Below are positions 24,536-33,639 of a DNA stretch of 64,000 bases, piece by piece. The notes beneath the pieces were generated by a model, which saw nothing but the letters and a program-made list of their open reading frames with translations, had not been told where the DNA came from and made no database searches. How positions within the stretch are numbered: position 1 is the first letter of the stretch; each line of letters begins with the position of its first letter. Position numbers and translations under genes: made by a program. The stretch spans positions 1 through 64,000 of the forward strand of contig JAFWKQ010000021.1 of assembly GCA_017545665.1 (NCBI GenBank). Reading direction: 5' to 3'. Source of the DNA: Atopobiaceae bacterium. GTDB taxonomy: Bacteria > Actinomycetota > Coriobacteriia > Coriobacteriales > Atopobiaceae.

Positions 24536-25344
24536 CTAGGCGCCAAGGATGGTAATGCGTCCCTGCGGTTCGACGTACGCACTAGGAACCGTGTGGTTGC
24601 AAGGCGTTATGAGGTAGCTCGAAATAGCCTCGTAGTCGAAGCTGAACATGACGGGTGACTGGGCTTCTGCCGTCCACTTGTAGGCGTCGGCAATAAAGTC
24701 GCCAAGGTTTGCCTCCTGCGTGCGCACGCCCGGGACACGATTGCCGTCGAGCAGGAACGGCGTGCTGCCAAGGACGACGTTTAGCTGGGATTGGACGCGC
24801 TCGTTCTCTTGGTCGATAACCGCCTGAACGGACTTGTCAACCTTGTCGAAGCTGCCGTACGCAACAAGCTCGTTCTTGGGCGCGCCTTCGTCGATGGCCA
24901 CGACGCCGATGTTGTGGAGGCAGCAGCCGGTTTCCACGAGTAGGGTCCCCGCAACCTCCTCCTCGACCTCCTGATGGTCGTGTCCGTCGATGAACAGGTC
25001 GATGCCCTTAACGTGCTGCAACAGGGCACGGCTGTTGTTCAGCTCGCCATTGGTGTTGTTGCCAATGTGGCCGACGCACACCACTAGGTCGCACCCCTTG
25101 CCGCGCAGCTCGTCCACCTGCGACTGGGCGCAGGAAACGAGCTCGTCGTCTTGGAGGAAGCGGAAGGGCTCCACGTCCTTTGGGCTGGCGCTCGTGCTTG
25201 TGGCCGGTGTCGTCAGGCCAAAGAAGCCCACCTTGGTGCCGCTTGCGAGCTCAAAGACCTTGTTTGCCGCAAACCGCCGCTCGCCATTGTCTCTGCGCAT
25301 TACGTTGGCCGAGAGGAACGGGAACTTGGCCTGCTTTTGTGTTT
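24536..25344 (-). pseudogene. 5'-nucleotidase, truncated and internally deleted
   Basis: Homologous to the metallophosphatase of UshA-like 5'-nucleotidases: FPFLSANVMRRDNGERRF, VCVGHIGNNTNGE, DLFIDGHDHQ and LGDFIADAYKW. The N-terminal signal peptide and first metal motifs (DxHG, GNHE) are absent; homology begins right at the palindrome at 25345. Between ADAYKW and YVEPQGRI about 150 residues of the C-terminal substrate domain are missing. About 270 residues remain of an expected 500 or more. It cannot be an active secreted nucleotidase. Confidence 0.75.
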
Positions 25345-25374
25345 GGGTACAAAGGGGACTGTCCCCTTTGGCCC
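25345..25374. repeat. AAAGGGGAC-GTCCCCTTT palindrome at gene breakpoint
   Basis: GGGTAC flank, core AAAGGGGACTGTCCCCTTT, GGCCC flank. It abuts the 5' end of the broken nucleotidase gene. Confidence 0.85.
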
Positions 25375-25507
25375 GCTTTTGGCTTTTCCCTTTGGCCCGG
25401 CGTCCGTCCTAGGGATGGTATGATGATGCTGCGGGTAGCTAGTCGGACTTATTTCTTAATCCCACCCTGATAATCAGCCCGACACTATCACCCGCCTTGC
25501 AAGCCCG

Positions 25508-25539
25508 GTGGCGAATTGGGACCCGCCCCAATTCGCCAC
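25508..25539 (+). promoter_or_regulatory. Hairpin in the leader of the TerD-domain gene
   Basis: Perfect 13-bp inverted repeat GTGGCGAATTGGG (25508-25520) / CCCAATTCGCCAC (25527-25539), ending 21 bases before the start codon. It may be an operator or RNA structure. Confidence 0.5.
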
Positions 25540-25560
25540 TCGCAGCGAAGGGTGTTTACC

Positions 25561-27615
25561 ATGCGTGATGCGCTCTGCGACTTTTTGTTTTCTAAGGGCT
25601 ACTTTGTAGGTCAGGGCGAACAGAGGCACGCACCTGCAACCTTGGCGGCGTTGGCCAAGCTGTTCAACATACGCGTCGTTGCAAATCCTGGATGGGCAGA
25701 CCCTGGCATGGTGAGGATCGCCAAGCGCAACTTGGGCGTGGACGTACCGCTACCGTTCTACAAAGGCTTTCCAAATTCGGTGCTGGCGCTCTCCATGGAA
25801 CAGATCGTTGCGGATCGTCTGCTGCACTACCTGCGCACCTATGGCTTAGGCGACTTCTCACAGCCAAGATACTCTCTGTTCGAAGAGGAGGTCGTACGCG
25901 AGTGCTTTGACGAGAAGACCGAGGTGCGTGAGTTCACGATCGTCACCGAGGCCGAGGCCATCGAACTGCTCGACAACATCGTGGACTCGCTCCTTGCCAG
26001 CACGCGCCCGCTCAACAACATCCAGTACGCACTTGTCTGCGCGTTCATCCAGGACTACGACTACGAGGTTGCGGAGTGCGGCTGCAAAGACACGGTCTGC
26101 CGTCTGCTGATTGACAAGCGCGACCCGTCTTATGCACGGCTGCTCAAGCTCTCCGACGTCATCCGCCTGGTCGAATGGCTCCAGCTGCTTTCCTATGACG
26201 GAGCAAGCATAAAGAAACTGAACCTGCGTAACCGCGACCGCAAGCTCATAACCGCCGTTCTGGACCACCTCTTCCTAAAGGGCGACAAGCACTCCCTTAA
26301 CCAGCGAACTTGTCTTGAGAAGAGGAGACTGTGGAAGGGGCTTCTCCACCACCTGCACTACAGGCCCAAGAACTCCGCCGCCGAGCGTTTCCTGCACACC
26401 ATCCGCAACAACGACGAGCGCTCCGTATATTCCGAGTTCGAACGCGCGGTGGCCGAGGGACGCACCCGGAACGCCGTTGACGTCCTGCGCAACAACAAGG
26501 GCACGGGTGAGGTGCTGCGCCACCTTGACTACATACTCAGTCAATCGTGGCCATTCGGAGACCTGGACTACGTCCTCAACAACATTGTTTCCGCCAACAA
26601 GATTCTACTCATTCAGCTGCTGTATCACTACGCCAACGGAGTCTCGCGCGAGCCGCGTGTGTTCGCGTTCCAAAGGCTCGGCATGATGCACGTATACCAC
26701 GAGGACGGCAGTCAGTCCATCAAGCGTCACTCGTTTTTGAACGAAAACATGGCAACGCGCACGTGCCTGTGCGTGCTCAGCGCGCTCGAGCGCACCTGCA
26801 AGGGAACGCTCGGCAAAGTATATGCCAACGAGGACATGAGGCGCATTGGGCTGCCATTGCAGGAGGGCACGTCAATGAGTGGGGTAGGCACGCTGCCCCG
26901 CGGCTCGCGCATTCCCATACCCGACGGCAAGAAGATTCGCGCGTTCACCTACTGGGAGCGCGTCAACGACATAGACCTGAGCGCGTTCGCGCTGGAGGAA
27001 GATGGGGGCCAAATCGAGTTCTCGTGGCGAACCTTGAACTGGGGCGGGAGTTCCAAGGGCAAGCCCCTCGTGTTCTCCGGCGACCAGACATCAGGCTATG
27101 AGGGCGGCTCTGAGTACTTTGACATTGACTTCGACGTCTTTCGGGAGCGGTATCCCAACAGTCGCTACATCGTGTTTTGCGACAACGTGTACTCGGGCGT
27201 GCCCTTCTTCTCCTGCGTCTGCCGAGCTGGCTATATGATGCGAGACGTGGAGGATTCGGGCGAGGTGTATGAGCCCGCAACCGTAAAGTCGTCGTTTGCC
27301 ATCACCTGCAAGTCCACGTTCGCCTACCTTTTTGCCATCGACCTGCGTACTCGAGAGATTGTATGGCTAAACGTGGCGCGTTTCGGCAGCAGGCATGTGG
27401 CGGGCACAACGCAGATGAGCTTTCTCAAAAGGTACCTTGAGGCGACGAGCGTCATTAACCTCTACGACTTTGCGCGTATGCTCGCAACCGAGGTGGTGGA
27501 CGATCCCAAGCAGGCTGACGTTGTGTTTAGCGACAAGATCGTGCCAATGCGCGAAGGTGCCGATCTTATCCGCAGCCAGGACACAGAACGCGTTGTTGAG
27601 CTGCTGAACCTGTAG
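25561..27615 (+). CDS. Large protein with C-terminal TerD-like domain
   Basis: 684 residues from ATG 25561. About residues 475-600 match the TerD fold: YWERVNDIDLSAFALEEDG, GDQTSGYEGGSEYFDIDFD and YIVFCDNVYSG, which carries the Ca2+-binding acidic residues of TerD. The first 470 residues are helical and unassigned; LSYDGASIKKLNLRNRDRKL is a notable conserved-looking block. TerD proteins belong to tellurium/stress-response systems. TelA, XpaC and VWA genes, other parts of that network, lie at 57-61 kb. Single gene followed by a strong terminator. Confidence 0.6.
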   Translation: MRDALCDFLFSKGYFVGQGEQRHAPATLAALAKLFNIRVVANPGWADPGMVRIAKRNLGVDVPLPFYKGFPNSVLALSMEQIVADRLLHYLRTYGLGDFSQPRYSLFEEEVVRECFDEKTEVREFTIVTEAEAIELLDNIVDSLLASTRPLNNIQYALVCAFIQDYDYEVAECGCKDTVCRLLIDKRDPSYARLLKLSDVIRLVEWLQLLSYDGASIKKLNLRNRDRKLITAVLDHLFLKGDKHSLNQRTCLEKRRLWKGLLHHLHYRPKNSAAERFLHTIRNNDERSVYSEFERAVAEGRTRNAVDVLRNNKGTGEVLRHLDYILSQSWPFGDLDYVLNNIVSANKILLIQLLYHYANGVSREPRVFAFQRLGMMHVYHEDGSQSIKRHSFLNENMATRTCLCVLSALERTCKGTLGKVYANEDMRRIGLPLQEGTSMSGVGTLPRGSRIPIPDGKKIRAFTYWERVNDIDLSAFALEEDGGQIEFSWRTLNWGGSSKGKPLVFSGDQTSGYEGGSEYFDIDFDVFRERYPNSRYIVFCDNVYSGVPFFSCVCRAGYMMRDVEDSGEVYEPATVKSSFAITCKSTFAYLFAIDLRTREIVWLNVARFGSRHVAGTTQMSFLKRYLEATSVINLYDFARMLATEVVDDPKQADVVFSDKIVPMREGADLIRSQDTERVVELLNL

Positions 27616-27625
27616 CGCTCCGGAA

Positions 27626-27665
27626 AGCGGGCCAAAGGGGACAGCCTCCTTTGGCCCGCTTTTTT
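27626..27665 (+). terminator. Terminator built from a REP-like palindrome
   Basis: AGCGGGCCAAAGG ... CCTTTGGCCCGCT followed by five T. It is the AAAGGGGAC palindrome family with a mismatch in the centre. Confidence 0.85.
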
Positions 27666-27780
27666 CTCATGTGTTGGGGCATGTGTCGGAGGGACGGTAG
27701 ACTTGGCACACCTTCATGCTAAAGTGTGTCTGAGTGTGTCATGTCCCCCGTGACACACTTGACGCACGATAGGAGACCTC

Positions 27781-28635
27781 ATGATCAAGCTCGTTCTTTC
27801 CGACATGGACAACACGCTCATCCCCTTTGGGAAGGAGCGCGTCTCGCAGCGAACGATTGACGCCATTCACGCCTGCCAAGAGCAAGGCGTTGACTTTGGT
27901 CCGGCGACGGGCCGCGATCGCGCGGAGCTCGCGGGCTTCTTCGGCGGCGATCGGAGCTGCTACAACACGGCGGTATGCGTAAACGGCCAGAAAGTCTACT
28001 ACCTGAGGTCACTCGTCTTCGAGCGCAGCCTTGACGAAGAGCCGCTAAGGCAAGCGGCCCACTACGTGCAAACGCTACCGGGCTGCGCCTTTGTTACGTA
28101 CCGCTCGGACGGTCTGGGCGATTGGGTGGGAATCACACGTGAGGAAATGGGCTCAATGTACGACCGCGCGTTCATGGCGGGCGGAATGTACCACGAGGAA
28201 CTTCCGGTGTATCCCGTCGCAAAGGCGGGCGTCATCTGCATGGGCGGTCAGGACGTCATCGATCGCCTACAAGCGGAGCTCGAGGCTACCTGCCCTGAGC
28301 TTGTTTTCCCCAACACGGTCGTAAACTGGATGGACGTCTCGATCAAGGGGTGGACAAAGGTTGAGGGCGTAAAAGAGCTCGTTAGAACCTTGAGGCTCTC
28401 CCCCGACGAGGTATGCGTCTTCGGCGATGCCGACAACGACCTGACGATGCTCGAATACATTCCCAACTCGTGCGCGATGGCCAATGCCAATGCCAACGCC
28501 AAAGCCGCCGCACGCTGGCATGTGGGCGCGTCGGCCGACGACGGCGTGGCGATTGCACTCGAGCAGATTGCCGAGGCGGCGCGCCTGTGCAACGAGCGTG
28601 GGACCGAGGACATCCTCCCGGCGTTCATGCACTAA
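27781..28635 (+). CDS. HAD-IIB family phosphatase
   Basis: 284 residues. Motif I is LSDMDNTLIPFG, motif II PATGRDRAEL, motif III Lys in WTKVEGV, motif IV FGDADNDLTML. The motif IV region is followed by AMANANANAKAAA, encoded by near-identical GCCAAT/GCCAAC hexamers. Family members dephosphorylate sugar phosphates or flavin/PLP intermediates. ATAGGAGACCTC precedes the start. Single gene. Confidence 0.88.
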   Translation: MIKLVLSDMDNTLIPFGKERVSQRTIDAIHACQEQGVDFGPATGRDRAELAGFFGGDRSCYNTAVCVNGQKVYYLRSLVFERSLDEEPLRQAAHYVQTLPGCAFVTYRSDGLGDWVGITREEMGSMYDRAFMAGGMYHEELPVYPVAKAGVICMGGQDVIDRLQAELEATCPELVFPNTVVNWMDVSIKGWTKVEGVKELVRTLRLSPDEVCVFGDADNDLTMLEYIPNSCAMANANANAKAAARWHVGASADDGVAIALEQIAEAARLCNERGTEDILPAFMH

Positions 28636-28667
28636 GTGTGTCAAATCCCCCGTCCCCGTGACACGCT

Positions 28668-28696
28668 GGGCCAAAGGGGACAGTCCCCTTTGGCCC
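28668..28696. repeat. AAAGGGGAC-GTCCCCTTT palindrome
   Basis: GGGCC flank and core AAAGGGGACAGTCCCCTTT; immediately preceded by a GTGTCA...CCCCCGTCCCCGTGACAC repeat (28636-28664). Confidence 0.85.
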
Positions 28697-28825
28697 GCTC
28701 ATGTGCGTTTTGTTGCCAATCGCGCGGATAGGCCAACAATATTACCCATAGGTATAATGTACGGTGCGCAACGAACCCCTATGCGCAGATTGCCCAATGA
28801 TCCGCCTCACGTAGAAGGAAAGCCC

Positions 28826-29197
28826 ATGAAGATCACCGCGTTCAACCCGTTCGTCATTTCCCCCAAGGCCGAGGAGGTCGTCGCCCTGTTTGAGGAGCTC
28901 GGCTTCGAGCGCGCGCACACCAAGGATGGAATCAACGGTCACGTTACCAGCTATGACCTCAAGCTTGGCGAAGACTTCCGCGTGGACGTGGCACATTCCG
29001 AAGTCGTGCCCCAGGACCTCACCGCGATCCGCATGAACGTGCGCGACTTCGACGAGGCCTACGACTTCCTTATCTCCAAGGGCTTCAAGAACGCCCAAGG
29101 CGACAAGATCACCGAGACTAGCTCCTCCAAGTCCGCCCTCATGGTGTCGCCCTCCGGCTTTGCCATTAGCCTGTCGTACCACATCCGCAAGCAGTAA
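28826..29197 (+). CDS. VOC/glyoxalase-superfamily protein
   Basis: 123 residues from ATG 28826, after AGAAGGAA. The fold shows one betaalphabetabetabeta module pair typical of VOC proteins: the start ITAFNPFVISPKAEEVVALFEELGF and the C-terminal FAISLSY strand. The usual metal-binding His/Glu residues are not all evident, so it may bind rather than convert a ligand. Single gene with its own terminator. Confidence 0.7.
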   Translation: MKITAFNPFVISPKAEEVVALFEELGFERAHTKDGINGHVTSYDLKLGEDFRVDVAHSEVVPQDLTAIRMNVRDFDEAYDFLISKGFKNAQGDKITETSSSKSALMVSPSGFAISLSYHIRKQ

Positions 29198-29232
29198 CCC
29201 TGCCCAACACGTGTGACAAACTCGCGAAGAGG

Positions 29233-29268
29233 GGACGTGCCTCGCAATCCGAAGGCACGTCCTTTTTT
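29233..29268 (+). terminator. Rho-independent terminator
   Basis: Perfect 10-bp stem GGACGTGCCT / AGGCACGTCC with 10-base loop and six T, between the VOC gene and the convergent AbiEi-like gene. Confidence 0.95.
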
Positions 29269-29277
29269 GCTCCGGTT

Positions 29278-29823
29278 CTACCCGTTGCCCACGGCAATGC
29301 CAAGGTACTCCAGAACCGCTTGACGCTGTGTGTCGGATAGCACCTCGCTCATCTTGCAGGCATACTCGACCTTCTCTTGCAACTCGATTGAAAGTTGGTC
29401 CATGCATGTAGCCAGCGCATTATCTGGCGACTGACTTGGTATGCGACCGAACTCTATGCAAACGTCGTTTCTTGGGGCCTTTTTGAGTTCTATCCATTCT
29501 GGCAGTGCACGTCGCACCCTCTGCTTGGTGGCAACGCAAATGGCGCCGGGCTCATATGGTAGAAGGTCGCATAGCATGAGGGCGGACCTCCCGAACACAT
29601 ACGACCCCTCACCCACAACCGCAACCGCCTCGGCGAACCTCGTGAGCCTGGTTGGCGTGTAGTCCGCAAGCCTATACGTGCCGTACCCCGTGCGTACGAG
29701 CCTCCCGCTCTGGCAGAAGCGCACGACCTCGTTTGTCTGCAGTCCCAGGTCCGCGGCAATGGATGACGTTACGACGCCGTAGTTTTCCAGCGCCTTGCTA
29801 TGTAGTGCGTCAAAATGCGTCAT
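29278..29823 (-). CDS. AbiEi-like antitoxin/regulator, orphan
   Basis: 181 residues from ATG 29823 (GTGAGGAC just upstream; ATG 29859 is possible). The N-terminal winged helix YGVVTSSIAADLGLQTNEVVR is followed by LVRTGYGTYRLADY, as in type IV antitoxins (AbiEi family), and a middle domain FGRSALMLCDLLPYEP. No AbiEii nucleotidyltransferase lies next to it; the only related toxin trace is the broken one at 1884-2169. It may act alone as a repressor. Confidence 0.7.
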   Translation of the reverse strand: MTHFDALHSKALENYGVVTSSIAADLGLQTNEVVRFCQSGRLVRTGYGTYRLADYTPTRLTRFAEAVAVVGEGSYVFGRSALMLCDLLPYEPGAICVATKQRVRRALPEWIELKKAPRNDVCIEFGRIPSQSPDNALATCMDQLSIELQEKVEYACKMSEVLSDTQRQAVLEYLGIAVGNG

Positions 29824-30163
29824 TGTCCTCACGCATCCAGATCGTCTCCTTTGTTCCATTGTGCACCAAAGAAAGAGGTTTGTCAATTTACTTACAATTC
29901 TGAGACGAGCACGAAAAAACGGCAAAGTTGAAAAATAGTGGCCGATAGGGTCTTGCCCACCTTCGGCCATAAGAAAACGGCGCCGCCCAGGAGGCTTCTG
30001 GGCATGTCGCTGCCCCATTATAGCCACACGCGTCCACTACGAGTCAAGAGATGTTGTCATATTGCATACATTACTTTAGCAGAAAGAGCTAAGAGCAAAT
30101 TTGACCCAACATCACAGAGAAAGGCACGGCAGGAATGCGAGCACCAGGTGGTCTCCTGTTTTA

Positions 30164-30234
30164 GGGCCAAAGGGGACAGTCCCCTTTGTACCCAAAGCGC
30201 AAATCGGGCCAAAGGGGACAGTCCCCTTTGGCCC
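30164..30234. repeat. Two tandem AAAGGGGAC-GTCCCCTTT palindromes
   Basis: Copies at 30164-30193 and 30206-30234, followed at 30241-30276 by a GTGTCACTGCCCCCGTCCCCGTGACACAC repeat. The gap 29824-30292 contains no gene. Confidence 0.85.
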
Positions 30235-30292
30235 GCTTAGCGTGTCACTGCCCCCGTCCCCGTGACACACGCCCGTGGCACGCTGCCTTTTG

Positions 30293-31840
30293 CTAGCAGG
30301 TCACGCAGAAAGGCACAGCGGGAATCTGGGCGCCGTTGTAGAGGTTCACGCGATACCAGTTGTTTTGCGCAAAGCGCACCTCAAGGGGACCCCTAACGGG
30401 CTCGTTTGGCGCGAGCACCAGGCGGTCTCCCCTCGCGCCCACCTGGAACGGCACGGGCACCCCGTCGCTCAGCAGCTCGAGCGCGTTGACCTCCGCTCCC
30501 GCGATCACAAGGCCACCCTCGGCGTGCTCGAAGTGCAGGATAACCCACGGTCCCTTGCGCTCCGCGCGCACGCAGCGCGGCGCGTCGGCCGGGATGTCCA
30601 CTCCCAACAGGTGCCGAAGCGCGAGCAGAGAGAGACGCTCGCCAACGGGCTTCTTCTCCTTGGGATGGATGTCGTGCTTGTCGCCCAAGTCGCTAATAGA
30701 GCAGAGCCACACGAGCTCGTCCTCGTCTGCCACCCGCTCCTGCGCGGCGCGAATGGTGGGCCAATCCCGCGCGGGCAGGCTCATTGCATCCCACCTGCCA
30801 AGGCCGGGCAGCTGCACGACCATAAAGGGCAGGTCGTCGCGCTGCCAAGCCTCGCGCCAGTCCGCAATAATGGTGCGGAGCGCCTCGGCGTGGCGCGCCT
30901 GCGCGCCGGCGTCCTCGTCGTCGCTCTCGCCCTGGTACCACAGCACGCTGCGCGTGGCAAAGCCCGCAAGGGGAAGCACCATGTAAGTGAACAGAGCCCC
31001 CGGGGCATCCTTGGTGGGCGTCAGGATGCCAGGCTTGAGGCCTGCGCCGTCATCCGCAGCATCCATGAGAGAGGCCATGAACGCCGCCCCCTCGTCCTCC
31101 GTCCGCGCCTGCGACAGGAAGTACTCGTTCCACGCAGGCCACGTGGCATAGCCCTTGTTGTTCTTCTCCTCGTTCAGACGCCCGTTGGCAAGCAGCTCCT
31201 CGTACGGGAGCCCCTGCAGCTGCGTGTCGAAGGCGGCCGCCTGCTCGGGCTGTACCGCACGGGCGTGCTCGGGCGTCATCCAGGCAGAGGACTTCGTGCC
31301 GCCGTAGTTGCAGCCCACGATGCCAACGGGAACGTCGAGCACCATCTCCAGGCCGCGCGCGAAGTAGTAGCCGACCGCCGAGAAGTAGTCGAGGTCCTCG
31401 GGCGTCGCCTTGCGCCAGACGCCGACCTTGGAGTAGTCGAAGTCCTCCGTCTGACCGGGATAAGAGCACTTTGGCTGATCATAGAAGCGGATTCGCGAGT
31501 TGTCGCACGTGGGACGGAACTCATCAGCGTCCTGGTCGTAGCGCATCCAGAACTCCATGTTGGACTGGCCGGCCGCCACGAAGACCTCCCCCACGGCAAC
31601 GTCTTCGAGCGCAACGTGCTCGCTGCCCGCACGGACCTCGAGCGTCTGCCCCTCGGATGCGTGCAGCGGCGCGAGCGTGCAGGACCAGCTTCCCTGCGCA
31701 TCCGCAACGGCCGATGCGTTCTGCCCCTGGATGCGCACCTCAACGGTGGCGCCGGGCTCCGCCTCGCCCCAAACGCGCGCGGGCAGCTCCCGCTGAAGTA
31801 CCATACCGTCGGCAAAGATGGGTGCAAGGGCAAGACTCAT
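30293..31840 (-). CDS. Sialate O-acetylesterase (SASA family)
   Basis: 515 residues from ATG 31840, after AAAGGAATTGCC. The catalytic block VGEVFVAAGQSNMEFWM has the Ser of GQSN. VLWYQGESDD is the second conserved block, and DKHDIHPKEK supplies the Asp/His dyad. The N-terminal beta-sandwich ADGMVLQRELPARVWGEAEPG is typical. No signal peptide, so cytoplasmic, acting on imported O-acetylated sialic acids or similar acetylated sugars. No sialic acid catabolic genes are adjacent. Confidence 0.9.
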   Translation of the reverse strand: MSLALAPIFADGMVLQRELPARVWGEAEPGATVEVRIQGQNASAVADAQGSWSCTLAPLHASEGQTLEVRAGSEHVALEDVAVGEVFVAAGQSNMEFWMRYDQDADEFRPTCDNSRIRFYDQPKCSYPGQTEDFDYSKVGVWRKATPEDLDYFSAVGYYFARGLEMVLDVPVGIVGCNYGGTKSSAWMTPEHARAVQPEQAAAFDTQLQGLPYEELLANGRLNEEKNNKGYATWPAWNEYFLSQARTEDEGAAFMASLMDAADDGAGLKPGILTPTKDAPGALFTYMVLPLAGFATRSVLWYQGESDDEDAGAQARHAEALRTIIADWREAWQRDDLPFMVVQLPGLGRWDAMSLPARDWPTIRAAQERVADEDELVWLCSISDLGDKHDIHPKEKKPVGERLSLLALRHLLGVDIPADAPRCVRAERKGPWVILHFEHAEGGLVIAGAEVNALELLSDGVPVPFQVGARGDRLVLAPNEPVRGPLEVRFAQNNWYRVNLYNGAQIPAVPFCVTC

Positions 31841-31858
31841 GGCAATTCCTTTCAAATC

Positions 31859-31929
31859 GGGCCAAAGGGGACAGTCCCCTTTGTACCCAAAGCCCAAATC
31901 GGGCCAAAGGGGACAGTCCCCTTTGTCCC
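31859..31929. repeat. Two tandem AAAGGGGAC-GTCCCCTTT palindromes
   Basis: Copies at 31859-31888 and 31901-31929, filling the whole gap between the symporter and esterase genes, with the second next to T-runs, so they may terminate transcription. Confidence 0.85.
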
Positions 31930-31936
31930 GTTTTTC

Positions 31937-33583
31937 TTAATTGTTATAGCGCTTCGCATCCAGCGCATGCTCCTTCTTGGCAACCACCACACTCACGGCA
32001 ACGTCTCCCATGCAGTTGCCCACGGTTCGGAACATGCCAACCAGGGCGTCGATTCCCATAACCAAGCCAATCGCCTCAACGGGGACGTTCATCTGCGCCA
32101 GCAAAACCGAAAGGCAAATGAGCCCAGAGCCCGGGATTCCGGGCGCTCCCATAGAAAGCACAACAATGGAGACGATCATTGCCACAAGGGTGGCCTCCGT
32201 TACCTGCACGCCGTAGGTCTGCGCCAAGGCAAGGGCAAACACGGCGAGGTGGATGCAGGTACCGTCCATGTTGAGCGTCGCCCCCAAGGGAATCGATAGG
32301 CTGTAGATCTTCTTGTCGATTCCCATCTTTTCGCAGGCTTCCATATTGATCGGTATGGACGCGTTGGAAGAGGCCATGGAAAACACCTGCAGCAGCATCG
32401 GCGCATATTTCTTCATAAACGGCCCGGGGTTTGTCCCTCCAACTACAAGAATCATCAAGCAGTACAGAATCGTCATCACTGCCAACCCAAAGAGGAACGT
32501 CCCGAATATTCCCAAAACGGAACGGATGGAATCCAAGCCCATAGTTAGCATCATGGAACATATGGAGCAGAACACCGCCAGGGGCATAACCCGAATAATG
32601 AGGGTGGTCATCTTTAAAAACAGCTCGTTGAAGGCCTCAAAGATGCTCTTTACCATCTCTGAGTACTTGCCAATCAGGCCCGCAGCAACGCCGCACAGCA
32701 CTGCCATAAAGATGAGCTGCAGCATGTTCGAGTCAATAAATGCCTTGAGGAAATTCGCCGGAACGACGTTGACGATCATGTCTTTAATAGACACGTCCAT
32801 CTTTTGGGACGTAATGCTACTCGCGTCCGCTACCACCTGGCCCGCGTCCAACGGTTGCCCGGGCTTAAACAGCAAAAACGAGGCGACTCCCACCGCAACG
32901 GCAACGCACGTTGTGGCCAAAAACAGCACGATTACCCTACCACCCACTCGTCCAAGCTCAGACAAGTCCGAAAAGCGAACGATGCATGACACAATGGAGA
33001 AAAACACCACCGGTGCCACAATCATCTTGAGCGCATTCATATACATTGTCTTTACCGGCACGAGCACGTTCTCGTTCAGAACGGTATTCATCTCTCCCGG
33101 CGCGACTGCCGACAAAACCATCCCCGCCACGATTCCCAGGATCATCGCTCCCAGAGTCTGATACAGGAACGCCTTCTTTGAGCGGACTATGGTCATCCGA
33201 ATTTGGTTGACGCCATATTTGTGGCGGTACTTGAGGTCGTCCACGGAGGATTTGAGTATGATGTTTCGCAACATCTCCTGGGCGTCACTGGACGCTTCGC
33301 TCTTGAGGGTGTCCGCCATGTCCACCGTCTCTGCCAGGTCGTATTCCTCTCCCTCGGAGAACAGCTCAATTGTGACCGTGCCCAAAAACGAATGTATGCT
33401 AATCTCGATGTAGCCCTCTGGCTTCGCATGCGCCGCAAGACTTCCCACGGATTCCTCCACCGTGAGCGCGGCACGGAGCAATGCCTTTTTCTTTATGCCG
33501 TATTCGGTAAGAAAAGCTTCCACGAACTCAACTGCCTCGGTGACGCCGGCAGCATCCGCCCGAACCGTCTTAGATTTTCTCAC
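31937..33583 (-). CDS. Dicarboxylate/amino acid:cation symporter with N-terminal ATPase-like domain
   Basis: 548 residues from GTG 33583, after GGAAGGA. Residues 1 to about 135 form a small GHKL/anti-sigma-like domain (LLRAALTVEESVGSLAAHA, TVTIELFSEG, NQIRMTIV). The rest is a DAACS symporter (GltP/SstT-like): MALNALKMIVAPVVF-type block, SSNASIPINMEACEKMG with the SSNA serine-rich hairpin, and LGATLNMDGTCIH. It imports glutamate-, dicarboxylate- or serine-like substrates with Na+ or H+. The fused domain suggests regulation by a nucleotide or by a STAS partner. A similar fusion lies at 54152-55744. Confidence 0.85.
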   Translation of the reverse strand: MRKSKTVRADAAGVTEAVEFVEAFLTEYGIKKKALLRAALTVEESVGSLAAHAKPEGYIEISIHSFLGTVTIELFSEGEEYDLAETVDMADTLKSEASSDAQEMLRNIILKSSVDDLKYRHKYGVNQIRMTIVRSKKAFLYQTLGAMILGIVAGMVLSAVAPGEMNTVLNENVLVPVKTMYMNALKMIVAPVVFFSIVSCIVRFSDLSELGRVGGRVIVLFLATTCVAVAVGVASFLLFKPGQPLDAGQVVADASSITSQKMDVSIKDMIVNVVPANFLKAFIDSNMLQLIFMAVLCGVAAGLIGKYSEMVKSIFEAFNELFLKMTTLIIRVMPLAVFCSICSMMLTMGLDSIRSVLGIFGTFLFGLAVMTILYCLMILVVGGTNPGPFMKKYAPMLLQVFSMASSNASIPINMEACEKMGIDKKIYSLSIPLGATLNMDGTCIHLAVFALALAQTYGVQVTEATLVAMIVSIVVLSMGAPGIPGSGLICLSVLLAQMNVPVEAIGLVMGIDALVGMFRTVGNCMGDVAVSVVVAKKEHALDAKRYNN

Positions 33584-33602
33584 TGCGCATGTCCTTCCTG
33601 CG

Positions 33603-33639
33603 AAAAGCTGACAAGTGACCTGTCCCCTTGTCAGCTTTT
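33603..33639. terminator. TGACAAG palindrome, bidirectional terminator
   Basis: AAAAGCTGACAAG ... CTTGTCAGCTTTT with T-run. It lies downstream of the M15 peptidase gene on the minus strand; the same element recurs three times at 50561-50731. Confidence 0.75.

Noticed and set aside
30275-32299. 674-codon open frame on the plus strand
   Set aside because: Antisense shadow of the sialate esterase and of the end of the symporter; composition is Arg/His-rich with no recognisable motif.
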